Source of the DNA: Flagellimonas pelagia
GTDB taxonomy: Bacteria > Bacteroidota > Bacteroidia > Flavobacteriales > Flavobacteriaceae
Direction: 5' to 3'
Length of the DNA: 64,000 bases
Assembly (NCBI RefSeq): GCF_003584135.1
Contig: NZ_QXFI01000036.1
Location: 124,001 to 188,000, forward strand
This document shows, piece after piece, positions 37,238 to 45,881 of this stretch. Position numbers and translations under genes: made by a program. The first letter of the stretch is position 1. Every line of letters starts with the position of its first letter. Under the pieces are notes generated by a model that was given only the letters and a program-made list of their open reading frames with translations, was not told where the DNA came from and searched no databases.

Positions 37238-38044
37238 TTAATTGTACTTCTCATTGGCTGCTTTTAATTCCATGGTCTTTTCAATCCAGTTCCATATGTA
37301 TGAAGCATCCTCTCTCCAAGTAGGTTGCCCCAGCACATAATGGTTCCGGCCCTTGAACTCTATATAGTCGGTTACGGATTTGCTTTCGCCATATTTTCTA
37401 TAATTGGCATAGTTGAGGGATGCCGGGATGGAGTGGTCATTACTCCCGGAGGTAATGAGCAATGGGGGGCGGGCATCCATAAAATTTATCTTTGCTGCCT
37501 TTGTTATGGTATCCCGTACCATTTTTTTGGATTCCGGAACAACATATTGGTAATAGGATTCCTTTTGCTCCTCGCACGGCATTCCATTGGTAAAGGCATA
37601 TTGCCATTGTTCAAAGGACATGAGGTATGCCCTTTTGGTCGATGTAAAAAAACCTAGGGCACCCCAACCTGCCTTTAAAAAGGACCATTTAAGGGTAAAA
37701 ATTCCTTGTGGGGGAACCGGATGAATGGCCACACCTGCCGACCCGATGCCGCGTTGTAATAGGATTTGAACAATCAGTCCACCTATGGAATGTCCAATAA
37801 GTATAGGCTCCACGGAAAGGGATTTTGCCGTTTGGGCGAAAAAATCCGTCAGATCGGACAACCGATTGGATGCAATGCCGTGATTGGGTTGACCGTTACG
37901 AAGTTCTTCAGGGGAAAGATCTTTGTTGGGCCAAGCTGGTGCAAGGGTACTATAGCCCTTACTTTCAAAATAGGATTTCCAAGGGTCCCAGCAACTGTTA
38001 TGGATAAATGCCCCGGTAATGAAAAGAATCGTTTTGACTCGCAT
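37238..38044 (-). CDS. Alpha/beta hydrolase, first gene of the hydrolase operon
   Basis: 268-residue alpha/beta-hydrolase with nucleophile Ser86 (ILIGHSIGGLIVQ); the acid is in LLITSGSNDHSIP and the His in FKGRNHYVLGQP. FITGAFIHNSCWDPW at the N-terminus gives the oxyanion loop. The start is not a convincing signal peptide, so the protein is probably cytoplasmic. Its pattern is that of small esterase-like enzymes, without a clear relative of known function. It is the first gene after the 302-bp divergent promoter region shared with the histidine kinase. Confidence 0.87.
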   Translation of the reverse strand: MRVKTILFITGAFIHNSCWDPWKSYFESKGYSTLAPAWPNKDLSPEELRNGQPNHGIASNRLSDLTDFFAQTAKSLSVEPILIGHSIGGLIVQILLQRGIGSAGVAIHPVPPQGIFTLKWSFLKAGWGALGFFTSTKRAYLMSFEQWQYAFTNGMPCEEQKESYYQYVVPESKKMVRDTITKAAKINFMDARPPLLITSGSNDHSIPASLNYANYRKYGESKSVTDYIEFKGRNHYVLGQPTWREDASYIWNWIEKTMELKAANEKYN

Positions 38045-38090
38045 ATGCTCCTGTATTTAAGGTTTGCCCAATGGAATACATCTTAAATAC

Positions 38091-38098
38091 CAAAAATA
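38091..38098 (-). promoter_or_regulatory. Candidate -7 box for the hydrolase operon
   Basis: On the minus strand the sequence TATTTTTG fits TAnnTTTG, about 47 bp upstream of the first operon start. A possible -33 TTTG lies 15 bp further up, a shorter spacing than the usual 17-21 bp, so the call is weak. Confidence 0.35.
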
Positions 38099-38165
38099 TA
38101 TTTACTTGATTATCAAATAATTAAAAAATAAAAAGCATCTCAAGACCACGAAATCCCATGGCTTT

Positions 38166-38202
38166 ACACCGAAAACCGTGAAATAAAACGGTTTTTTGGT
38201 GT
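38166..38202. promoter_or_regulatory. Long hairpin/inverted repeat in the divergent control region
   Basis: ACACC-G-AAAACCGT (38166-38179) and ACGGTTTT-TT-GGTGT (38188-38202) form a 13-bp stem with a small bulge and an 8-nt loop, in the middle of the 302-bp gap between the hydrolase operon (start 38044) and the histidine kinase (start 38347). It is a plausible dimer-binding operator for the neighbouring response regulator, or a terminator-like element. The rest of the gap is AT-rich with no ORF; no sigma-54 -24/-12 box was found on either strand. Confidence 0.5.
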
Positions 38203-38346
38203 TCAGAAATGAACCCAAGCATGTATAATTACATTTTTTAAAAATTGAAAGCCAGGTATTTAGATATTTCCTAATTTGGTTTTGTAATGTACTTCATCAT
38301 CGTTTCAGAAATTGGAAAGGAATTTGGGCAAATGACATAAAAAGTG

Positions 38347-40572
38347 ATGTATAGGTGGTTAGTATGCGTGTGTTCATTGGTATGGGCTTATTCATCCTGT
38401 TATGCCCAAGAACCTGTATTCAAATCTTCCAAGGAATTACGTGCACTCTTAAAGGCTAGCAAACCTGACACCAATCGCATTAAATTGCAGTTCGAACTGG
38501 GAAATTCCTATCTGGATAGGTTTGGCTTTGTCCTGGAGCAGCATAACATCTTATCGGACAGTGCCATCACCCTGTTCAAGGAAGCACTCTTTCTAAGTGA
38601 TTCCCTTCAATTGGATTCCTATAAAGATCAAAGTCTATGCCTACTAGGCAATGCTTATTTAAGGATTGGTGATGTATCAAAGGGCAGGGAATATTTTATG
38701 GAGGTCATACATAAACTTCGGATTGAGGGAAATAGGCAAAAGGAGGCCCGGACATGGCAACAGTTGGGCTATAGCTATAATAGGGAGTTGGGAAACTATG
38801 ATCCAACCCTGTTGGCCTTTCAAAATGCATTGGACCTATATCGGGAATTGGATGATAGGGACAATGAAGCCGGGGTCATGTTGAAAATTGCCGACCACCA
38901 TTTTGCCTTTGGAAAATTTTACCTGGCCGAAAAAGAATTGTTATGGGTCTTGGACACTTATTTAAGCGTCGGGCATCAAAAGTTATATGATACCTATTAT
39001 ATGCTATCCGTGGTCAACAGATATCGGGGGGATTTTGATAAATCCCTTTTTTACGCAGAAGCGTGCATAAACAATATGGAACAGACAAAGGACATCAAAA
39101 ATGCAGAGATATTTTACGGGGAGCTTGCCTTGGTTTTTCAGGAATTGGGACAACATGAGGAAAGTATAAAATGGTACCGCAAGGATTTGGACCTTATCAC
39201 AAAGAAGAATCGAAATAAGAGTCTTATATATAGGACGACTGGATTATTGGCCCTTCAATTGATAAAGCAAGGGAAAGCAAGCGAAGCGATGTTGCTTGTC
39301 ACAGATATAAATAAAAAATTTAAGCCGGTTACCCCTTTGGAGTTGGCAACGGTGGCCCAAAACTTGGGGTATTGCCATGAAGCCATGCTAGATTATCCCA
39401 AGGCAGAGAAGTATTATCTCGAAATGATAGATCAATACAATAAATCAAGCTATGATGACGGGTTCCAGACGCTGGCCTATAGGGATGCAGGGAATTTTTT
39501 CTTAAAGACAAAAAAGAACGTGCTCGCACAATATTTTTTGAACATGGCGACTTCAAAGGAAGAAACAAAACTCCCCCGGTCGGTTATCAAAGACATTTAT
39601 CTTTCCAATTTCAAGGCAGATTCCGCAGTCGGAAATTATTTATCCGCCATTGCATCCTTCCAAAAATACAAAAGCCTGAATGATACCATATTCAACGATA
39701 AACGCAACAAACAATTGGAGGAATTGCAGGTAAAATATGAAACAGCGAGAAAGGAAAGTGAGATCCAACAATTGAGTAACAATAATATGGTACAGGAAAA
39801 CAAGCTTAAAAATTCCCGTATCCTGCGCAACAGTATTATTTCAGTGGCCCTTGTTCTGATAGGGATTATATACTATCGCTATCACTTAAAACAGAAAACG
39901 AACAAAATGTTGGCATACAGTCAAATTGAAATTGCCCAAAAGAACAGACATCTAGAACGATTGGTCAACGAAAAAGATTGGTTGGTAAAGGAAATCCATC
40001 ATCGTGTAAAAAACAATTACCAAATGGTAATGGGCCTTTTGGGAGCACAATCCGGGTACCTTAAACATGAGGAGGCCTTAACAGCAATCCAGGAAAGTAA
40101 ACAAAGGATCCAGGCCTTGTCCATCATCCATCAAAAACTGTATCAATCCAATAATCTTTCTGCCATTAATATGAAGGATTATGTCCCAGAACTTGTGGAA
40201 TTTCTAAAATTCAGTTATAACCAAGACCCAAAAATAAAGTTCAGCTTAAATATAGAACAGATCATATTGGATCACTCGTATGCCATACCCCTTGGCTTGA
40301 TCTTGAATGAGACCATAACGAATTCCATCAAATATGCATTTCCCGGAAAATCCGAAGGGACCATTACTATTTCCCTACGGAATACTAAAAAAGGGCAAAT
40401 TGAATTGGTGATTCAGGATAATGGGGTCGGAATTCCGGACAGGTACACGAACAAAGCCCCAAATTCTATGGGTTTGAACCTTATTAAAGGTCTTTGTGAG
40501 GATATTGCAGGCGTTTGCACACTTGAAAACAAAGGTGGTACAAGGATTTCCATTCTTTTCCACGGCAGTTAG
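38347..40572 (+). CDS. TPR-containing HisKA_2 sensor histidine kinase
   Basis: About 741 residues from the ATG at 38347 (a GTG one codon earlier is less likely). A signal peptide precedes about 450 residues of tetratricopeptide helices (DNEAGVMLKIADHHFAFGKFY and similar), a coiled coil, one membrane helix near residue 495-515 (ILRNSIISVALVLIGIIYY) and a cytoplasmic kinase. The phospho-acceptor is the HisKA_2 motif EIHHRVKNNYQM with His551 or 552, followed by an HATPase with LNETITNSIKYAFPG and IQDNGVGIPD. The sensor TPRs are predicted to lie in the periplasm. It is 45 bp from the sigma-54 regulator gene and divergent from the hydrolase operon. Confidence 0.92.
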   Translation: MYRWLVCVCSLVWAYSSCYAQEPVFKSSKELRALLKASKPDTNRIKLQFELGNSYLDRFGFVLEQHNILSDSAITLFKEALFLSDSLQLDSYKDQSLCLLGNAYLRIGDVSKGREYFMEVIHKLRIEGNRQKEARTWQQLGYSYNRELGNYDPTLLAFQNALDLYRELDDRDNEAGVMLKIADHHFAFGKFYLAEKELLWVLDTYLSVGHQKLYDTYYMLSVVNRYRGDFDKSLFYAEACINNMEQTKDIKNAEIFYGELALVFQELGQHEESIKWYRKDLDLITKKNRNKSLIYRTTGLLALQLIKQGKASEAMLLVTDINKKFKPVTPLELATVAQNLGYCHEAMLDYPKAEKYYLEMIDQYNKSSYDDGFQTLAYRDAGNFFLKTKKNVLAQYFLNMATSKEETKLPRSVIKDIYLSNFKADSAVGNYLSAIASFQKYKSLNDTIFNDKRNKQLEELQVKYETARKESEIQQLSNNNMVQENKLKNSRILRNSIISVALVLIGIIYYRYHLKQKTNKMLAYSQIEIAQKNRHLERLVNEKDWLVKEIHHRVKNNYQMVMGLLGAQSGYLKHEEALTAIQESKQRIQALSIIHQKLYQSNNLSAINMKDYVPELVEFLKFSYNQDPKIKFSLNIEQIILDHSYAIPLGLILNETITNSIKYAFPGKSEGTITISLRNTKKGQIELVIQDNGVGIPDRYTNKAPNSMGLNLIKGLCEDIAGVCTLENKGGTRISILFHGS

Positions 40573-40617
40573 ATGGAGTGTTGAAACCACTGATATCAGA
40601 CTTTTGAATATTAAAAC

Positions 40618-42555
40618 ATGAAAGAAAAGATTCTCATCGTTGAAGATCAATTTATCGAAGCCGATTACCTAAGATCCATGCTTATAAGAGGAGGCTACCA
40701 TGTATGCGACATTGCAAGATCGGTATTACAGGCCCAAGAAATTTTAAAACGAGACAAGCCAAGAATGGTCCTATTGGACATTTTCTTGAAGGGAAAAGCA
40801 ACCGGTATAGACCTGGCTCATCAATTAAAAAAAGACCATATTGCCTTTATCTATCTATCAGCCAACTCCAATCAAGACATATTGACCCAAGTAAAACCTA
40901 CGGAACCCTATGGTTTTCTGGTAAAACCCTTCAAGGAAAAGGACCTTCTGGTTGCATTGGAGATTGCCCAATACCGTATGGAGTTCAGCTTGGAATCCAG
41001 ACTTCACAGGGAAGAAATCCTACAGAAACGATTAGGGGACATCTTTATGGGCAAGGGAAATTGGAGAGATAAATTACTGGCCTTAAGCAGAAACTTTCAG
41101 CCCTATTTTCCTTTTGATTATTTGTCGGCAGGTCTCATCAATTCGTACAGGGATTCCTCAAACGAAACGGGCTTTTTAAGAATAGGGTTCAATGAGTACC
41201 AATATATTGGAAGAGAGGAATTATATAACATTACAGGCATCACTTCCCAGCATATAAGGAACTCCCAACCCCAAGGGGGAATGGTTCCTACCTCTTATTT
41301 TCGTAACGCCGATTTTTTTAAGGAGGATATTAAAAAAAATTCCCTGACGAAACTAATTGCCGAAGCCTTCAAGGTAAATGCGCAACTCGTATTTCTACTC
41401 CGGTTACACGACGGCCAACGGTTCCATTTTCACTTTTACAGTAAAAACCCGAATGCTTATACTTCGGAGCATATTGCAGTCTTCGATCGAATAGAGGTTC
41501 AGTTGGTAAAAGGTTTGGATACGATTTTTGTGGCTGATAGACATCAGGATTCTGCTTTAAATACGGAATCAACAGAAAATTTTGACGGTACCGGTTTTTC
41601 CATTCCATTGCACGGGATTGTAGGTAGAAGTCATCTACTGTTAAAAGTTATCGACCATGCAAGGATAGTCGCCCCAACGGATACATCGGTTTTGGTTTTG
41701 GGGGAAAGCGGGACAGGCAAGGAAAAGATTGCGCATTGCATTCACAACTTATCATCCAGAAAGGAGCGACCCTTTGTAAAGGTCAACTGCGCCAATCTTC
41801 CAACGAATCTTATTGAATCCGAATTGTTCGGCCATGAAAAAGGGGCATTCACGGGTGCCATCGAGAGGCGTATAGGCAAGTTTGAACAAGCTGATAACGG
41901 CACAATCTTCCTTGATGAAATTGGGGAACTTTCCCTTGAACTTCAAATGAAATTATTGGCCGTCTTACAAGAAAGGGAAATTGAACGCGTGGGGTCCCAA
42001 TCCGTCAAAAAAGTGAATGTTCGCGTCATTGCAGCAACCAATAGAAATTTGGAAAAAGAAGTAGCTGAGGGAAGGTTCAGACTTGATCTTTATTATAGGC
42101 TCAACGTTTTTCCGATCATTCTGCCCCCCTTACGTGAGCGAAGGGAAGATATTGCTGCGCTGTCCGCTCATTTTATCCAACATTACAATCGAAAGACCGG
42201 AAAAAAAATTATTGGGCTTTCCGATAAGGCCCTGAAAAAGCTTGAAGAATACCATTGGCCCGGAAACATCCGTGAACTGGAACATTTGATCGAACGAAAT
42301 ATTTTATTGAGTAAGGAACCCATGATCGATGATATCCAAATCATACCCCTTTATCAAAAAAATGCAGACATGTCTTTGGGATCTCGAATAAAAACCATGG
42401 AAGAGAACGAAAGGGACCACATTCTGTTTACCTTGGAAAAATGCAATGGAAAGATTTGGGGGGCCGGTGCCGCAGCGGAATTATTGAACCTACATCCTTC
42501 CACCCTTAAATCCAAAATGAAGAAATTGGGTATCAAAAAGAATTTTACCAACTAA
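40618..42555 (+). CDS. Sigma-54-dependent response regulator (REC-GAF-like-AAA+-Fis)
   Basis: 645-residue NtrC-type activator. The receiver domain has phospho-acceptor Asp54 (MVLLDIFLKG) and the conserved Lys in GFLVKPF. A middle domain (about 130-320) looks GAF-like. The AAA+ domain has Walker A GESGTGKEKIAH starting at residue 362, the sigma-54 contact GAFTGA in HEKGAFTGAIE, Walker B GTIFLDEIGEL and the arginine-finger RLDLYYRL. The C-terminus is a Fis-type helix-turn-helix (GAAAELLNLHPSTLKSKMKK). It should open sigma-54 promoters when phosphorylated by the kinase next to it, and its likely target is the divergent operon. Confidence 0.95.
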   Translation: MKEKILIVEDQFIEADYLRSMLIRGGYHVCDIARSVLQAQEILKRDKPRMVLLDIFLKGKATGIDLAHQLKKDHIAFIYLSANSNQDILTQVKPTEPYGFLVKPFKEKDLLVALEIAQYRMEFSLESRLHREEILQKRLGDIFMGKGNWRDKLLALSRNFQPYFPFDYLSAGLINSYRDSSNETGFLRIGFNEYQYIGREELYNITGITSQHIRNSQPQGGMVPTSYFRNADFFKEDIKKNSLTKLIAEAFKVNAQLVFLLRLHDGQRFHFHFYSKNPNAYTSEHIAVFDRIEVQLVKGLDTIFVADRHQDSALNTESTENFDGTGFSIPLHGIVGRSHLLLKVIDHARIVAPTDTSVLVLGESGTGKEKIAHCIHNLSSRKERPFVKVNCANLPTNLIESELFGHEKGAFTGAIERRIGKFEQADNGTIFLDEIGELSLELQMKLLAVLQEREIERVGSQSVKKVNVRVIAATNRNLEKEVAEGRFRLDLYYRLNVFPIILPPLRERREDIAALSAHFIQHYNRKTGKKIIGLSDKALKKLEEYHWPGNIRELEHLIERNILLSKEPMIDDIQIIPLYQKNADMSLGSRIKTMEENERDHILFTLEKCNGKIWGAGAAAELLNLHPSTLKSKMKKLGIKKNFTN

Positions 42556-42786
42556 GGGAAGATATATCCATGGGATCCGGTACTATGAATAGATTGTATA
42601 CTATCCCAAAAATCATAACTTTTAACCTTCTATTACATTAAGTTACTTCGTCTTAAATACTGCACGGTAGGTTTTAAGATTTTGCTCGAATTGTGTTTTA
42701 ATATTCCCAAGCCCTTTGGGGATATACGGATATTCCCTCTTAATACTACAACGCTATAGTGTTAAATTTTCAAAGTTTTTAAATTT

Positions 42787-42815
42787 AAACAAACGTTTAA
42801 TTTAAACGATTGTTT
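42787..42815. promoter_or_regulatory. TetR operator palindrome over the efflux operon promoter
   Basis: Arms AAACAAACGTTTAA (42787-42800) and TTAAACGATTGTTT (42802-42815) are inverted repeats matching at 13 of 14 positions around a single T. The site ends on the -7 box TAGTTTTG (42815-42822, fits TAnnTTTG) and lies 37 bp before the TetR start, so bound repressor would block transcription of the whole operon. Confidence 0.85.
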
Positions 42816-42851
42816 AGTTTTGTCCTCGTTTTTAACCTTAGACCATTACTT

Positions 42852-43472
42852 ATGGACTTTAACGAGAAACAAATTCAAATCCTGAAAGTGGCCGAAAAGC
42901 TTTTTGCAGAAATAGGTTTTGATGGCACCTCGGTTCGGCATATTGCCAAGGAAGCCGATGTAAACGTGGCCATGATATCCTACTACTTTGGCTCCAAGGA
43001 GAAGTTATTAGAGGCCCTTTTATTGTATCGCGTAGCAGATTTCAAAATGGAACTGGAAACCGTAATGGTTCAGAATTTGCCCCATGTCGAAAAGCTGGAT
43101 GCATTGGTTTCCTTAATGGTCAACCGCATCCACCGAAACCGCCGCACCCATAAGATCATCAATTACGAGTACACGAACACTTGTAGACAAATCGACTTTG
43201 ATGCTTATGTGGAACAGAAAAAGGATAGTCTCGGAATCATTGAAGCTTTTGTAAAAGATGGGCAGAACAAAGGCGTATTCAAGACCGATGTCCATACCAA
43301 ACTTTTAGGGGCCACGGTCATTGGAACCTATTTTCAGGTCTACAACAACAAACCTTTTTATAAAAAACTCCTTGGGTTGGATTCTGATGAGGCTTTTGAA
43401 AACTACATGCTCACCTCCCTCACCCAGCACATTCAACAAACCATAAAATCATTGCTGCTAAATGAAAAATAA
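42852..43472 (+). CDS. TetR/AcrR family transcriptional repressor
   Basis: About 206 residues from the ATG at 42852 (MDFNEKQIQILKVAEKLF); the frame begins at 42810, but that codon lies inside the operator. The N-terminal HTH is typical: FAEIGFDGTSVRHIAKEADVNVAMISYYFGSKEKLLEAL. The C-terminal ligand domain is of the QacR/AcrR type. It is the first gene of the TolC-HlyD-MFS operon, with its stop overlapping the TolC start by 11 bp, and has a palindromic operator upstream, so it probably represses itself and the pump until a toxic ligand binds. Confidence 0.95.
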   Translation: MDFNEKQIQILKVAEKLFAEIGFDGTSVRHIAKEADVNVAMISYYFGSKEKLLEALLLYRVADFKMELETVMVQNLPHVEKLDALVSLMVNRIHRNRRTHKIINYEYTNTCRQIDFDAYVEQKKDSLGIIEAFVKDGQNKGVFKTDVHTKLLGATVIGTYFQVYNNKPFYKKLLGLDSDEAFENYMLTSLTQHIQQTIKSLLLNEK

Positions 43473-44778
43473 AGTATCCCTCCTTGTGCTATTGTGCTTC
43501 ATGTCGATAGTGTATGCACAAGCCCAAAACACCCAACAGCTCACCTTGCAAGAAGCCGTGGAACTGGCATTGCAAAACAGTGATGGGGCCAAGGCGTCGG
43601 AAGCTAGGCTGAATGTCGCCGAAAGCGAGATAAATGTCACCAAAAACCTGCAATATCCCGACCTGAAACTATCTGGTCAGTACATGTACCTGACCAATGC
43701 CGATGTCAACCTAAAATTGGCCACAGGTTCCAGTGATGGCGAGGGAGATAGTGGTTCTTCCCCTAAGGTCAACCAACTTTTGTTGGGACAGGCCAGTGCG
43801 AGTATGCCTTTGTTTTCTGGGTTTAAGCTGAAGAACACCGTTAAATCATCCGAGCATTTGTATCAAGCGGCCTCATTCAATGCCAAAAATGATAATGAGA
43901 CCATTGCGTTGAACGTCATTCAGGAATATATCAGCCTGTACAAATCGCGACAAGCGGTGACCCTCATCGAGGAAAACCTGAAAAGTGCCCAACAAAGGGT
44001 CAAGGATTTTTCGGCTATGGAACAGAATGGGCTTTTAGCTCGAAACGATCTCTTAAAGGCACAATTGCAAGAAAGCAATGTGGAAGTATCCTTGGAGGAA
44101 GCCAAAAAGAATGCCCGCATCTTAAATTATGAACTGGCCACTTTATTGAAATTGCCGGAAGAAACGAACATTGAAACAGCAACCACCGAGTTCGGTTTGG
44201 TAGGTTCCCCCACTGTTTCAATTGGGACCGACCGTTTTGACCTTGAGGCGTTAAAATATCAAAAAGAAGCCGCAGATGACCAGGTAAAGGTGGCCCAAAG
44301 CAAATACTACCCCTCGTTGTCCCTATCCGGCGGATACATAGCCCTGGACCTTCAAAATGCCATCACAGTGACCAATGCCATGAATGTTGGCGTGGGAGTA
44401 TCGTATAATCTTTCGGACCTATTTAAAGCCAAAAGCGATATCAAATTGGCAAAGTACAAAGCCGAGGAACTTCACTATAATCTAGATGCCTTTACGGATA
44501 AAGTCAAGGTTCAGGTGGAGAATGCCAACCAGGAATACGAACTGGCGCTAAAAACGCACAACATGTACCTAAAATCCGAGGAGCAGGCCAAAGAAAACTA
44601 CCGAATTGTAAAGGATAAATATGATAATGGTCTTGCCGACACCAACGACCTATTGGACGCCGATGTGCAGCAATTGCAGGCCCGCATCCAATTGGCATAT
44701 GCAGAAGCCAACATCACCCAGCGGTATTATGAGCTGTTAACGGCAAAAGGACAATTAACGAACACATTACAAAACTAA
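43462..44778 (+). CDS. TolC family outer membrane efflux protein
   Basis: 438 residues with a signal peptide (LVLLCFMSIVYAQAQ). The mature part has the TolC duplicated helical repeats (QLTLQEAVELALQNSDGAKA, RQAVTLIEENLKSAQQRVKD, and in the second half KYYPSLSLSGGYIALD followed by NANQEYELALKTHN). It forms a trimeric channel through the outer membrane and periplasm. It is the second gene of the operon and partner to the downstream membrane-fusion protein and MFS pump. Confidence 0.94.
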   Translation: MKNKVSLLVLLCFMSIVYAQAQNTQQLTLQEAVELALQNSDGAKASEARLNVAESEINVTKNLQYPDLKLSGQYMYLTNADVNLKLATGSSDGEGDSGSSPKVNQLLLGQASASMPLFSGFKLKNTVKSSEHLYQAASFNAKNDNETIALNVIQEYISLYKSRQAVTLIEENLKSAQQRVKDFSAMEQNGLLARNDLLKAQLQESNVEVSLEEAKKNARILNYELATLLKLPEETNIETATTEFGLVGSPTVSIGTDRFDLEALKYQKEAADDQVKVAQSKYYPSLSLSGGYIALDLQNAITVTNAMNVGVGVSYNLSDLFKAKSDIKLAKYKAEELHYNLDAFTDKVKVQVENANQEYELALKTHNMYLKSEEQAKENYRIVKDKYDNGLADTNDLLDADVQQLQARIQLAYAEANITQRYYELLTAKGQLTNTLQN

Positions 44779-44782
44779 TCCC

Positions 44783-45877
44783 ATGTCAGATAAAATGGAA
44801 CCCAAGAAAAAAACCAATAAAAGATTTGTCGTGATCACCACTGCCCTTATTTTGATGGGTGGCACGTACGGCGTATACAAATTTGTCCATTCCTTGGCCC
44901 ATGAGGATACGGACGATGCCCAAGTGGAGGCCCACATGAGCCCCGTGATTCCTCATGTTGGCGGCTACGTGAGCAAAGTCAACGTAAAGGATAATCAAAT
45001 CGTTAAAAAGGGAGATACCCTGTTCATCATCGACAACCGTGACTATTTGGTGGAATTGGAACAGGCCAAAGCACAACTGGCAGCTGCCGAAAGCGGATTG
45101 GTCGTTTCGCAGGCCAGTATCGGTTCTTACCAAGCCAACGCCGCCGCAGTTTCGGCCCAAGTAGGTTCGGCCACCCAAACCTTAGAAAGTGCCAAAACCC
45201 GCTTGTGGCGCGCTGAAAACGACTTTAAACGTTACGAGAACCTGTACGCCAACCATTCCATCACCACACAGCAATACGAACAGGCCCTTGCCGCCAAACA
45301 GGAAGCTGAAAACAATTTGCGTGCATTGGAAAATCAGAAACAAGCCACCACTAGCCAACGGAATGCGGCCACTTCGCAAACGGAAATTTCAAAGAAACAA
45401 GTTTCGGTTGCCGAAGCCAACGTACAAAGTGCGCAGGCCAAATTGGACGCTGCACAACTCAATGTGGATTACACCATTGTAACGGCCGCCATTGATGGAC
45501 AGCTCTCCAATGTGGATCTTCAGGAGGGGCAATTTGTCCAGCCCGGCCAATCGTTGTTCTACATCGTCAATACGGATGAAACTTGGGTAGTTGCCAATTT
45601 TAAGGAGACCCAATTGTCCAAAATGCAACCTGGACAAAAAGTGACCATTAAGGCAGATGCCTACCCCAGTGAGTCCTTTGAAGGAATCGTTACCACTTTC
45701 TCCCCTGCCACTGGTGCACGTTTTTCACTATTGCCGCCGGACAATGCCACTGGAAACTTTGTGAAGACCATTCAACGTCTTCCCGTAAAAATTGATTTTA
45801 CCAATAATAACGACGCACAAGCCTTGCACAAACTACGTGCAGGGATGAACGTTGAAGTAGATGTGCATTTAAAGTAA
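44783..45877 (+). CDS. HlyD/EmrA family membrane fusion protein
   Basis: 364 residues with an N-terminal membrane anchor (about 15-35: FVVITTALILMGGTYGVYKF). The barrel-sandwich/lipoyl part starts with EDTDDAQVEAHMSPVIPHVGG, the typical EmrA signature, followed by a long coiled coil (about 90-200, rich in Ala, Gln and Glu) and a second lipoyl half with AAIDGQLSNVDLQEGQFVQPGQSL. It links the inner-membrane MFS pump to TolC. There are 4 bp to the TolC stop and 4 bp to the pump start, so the operon is tightly packed. Confidence 0.95.
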   Translation: MSDKMEPKKKTNKRFVVITTALILMGGTYGVYKFVHSLAHEDTDDAQVEAHMSPVIPHVGGYVSKVNVKDNQIVKKGDTLFIIDNRDYLVELEQAKAQLAAAESGLVVSQASIGSYQANAAAVSAQVGSATQTLESAKTRLWRAENDFKRYENLYANHSITTQQYEQALAAKQEAENNLRALENQKQATTSQRNAATSQTEISKKQVSVAEANVQSAQAKLDAAQLNVDYTIVTAAIDGQLSNVDLQEGQFVQPGQSLFYIVNTDETWVVANFKETQLSKMQPGQKVTIKADAYPSESFEGIVTTFSPATGARFSLLPPDNATGNFVKTIQRLPVKIDFTNNNDAQALHKLRAGMNVEVDVHLK

Positions 45878-45881
45878 TCGC

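Larger units (their letters stand above)
28638..42786. mobile_element. Putative tRNA-Ser-anchored genomic island
   Basis: Accessory block of 11 genes that begins at tRNA-Ser(UGA) and an integrase fragment and ends before the TetR efflux operon. All its genes belong to optional catabolic, envelope or regulatory families, whereas both flanks carry mostly core genes. No second copy of the tRNA 3' end was found at the right side, so the right border is a guess and the element is not mobile now if it ever was. Confidence 0.4.

Noticed and set aside
38045..38346. Sigma-54 promoter (GG-N10-GC) for the hydrolase operon or the kinase
   Set aside because: I looked on both strands; the nearest cases had a spacing of 9 or 12, so none is acceptable.
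42556..42786. Copy of the tRNA-Ser 3' end as a right-hand island border
   Set aside because: No match to GGTTCGAATCC or TTCCTCC in a suitable position.
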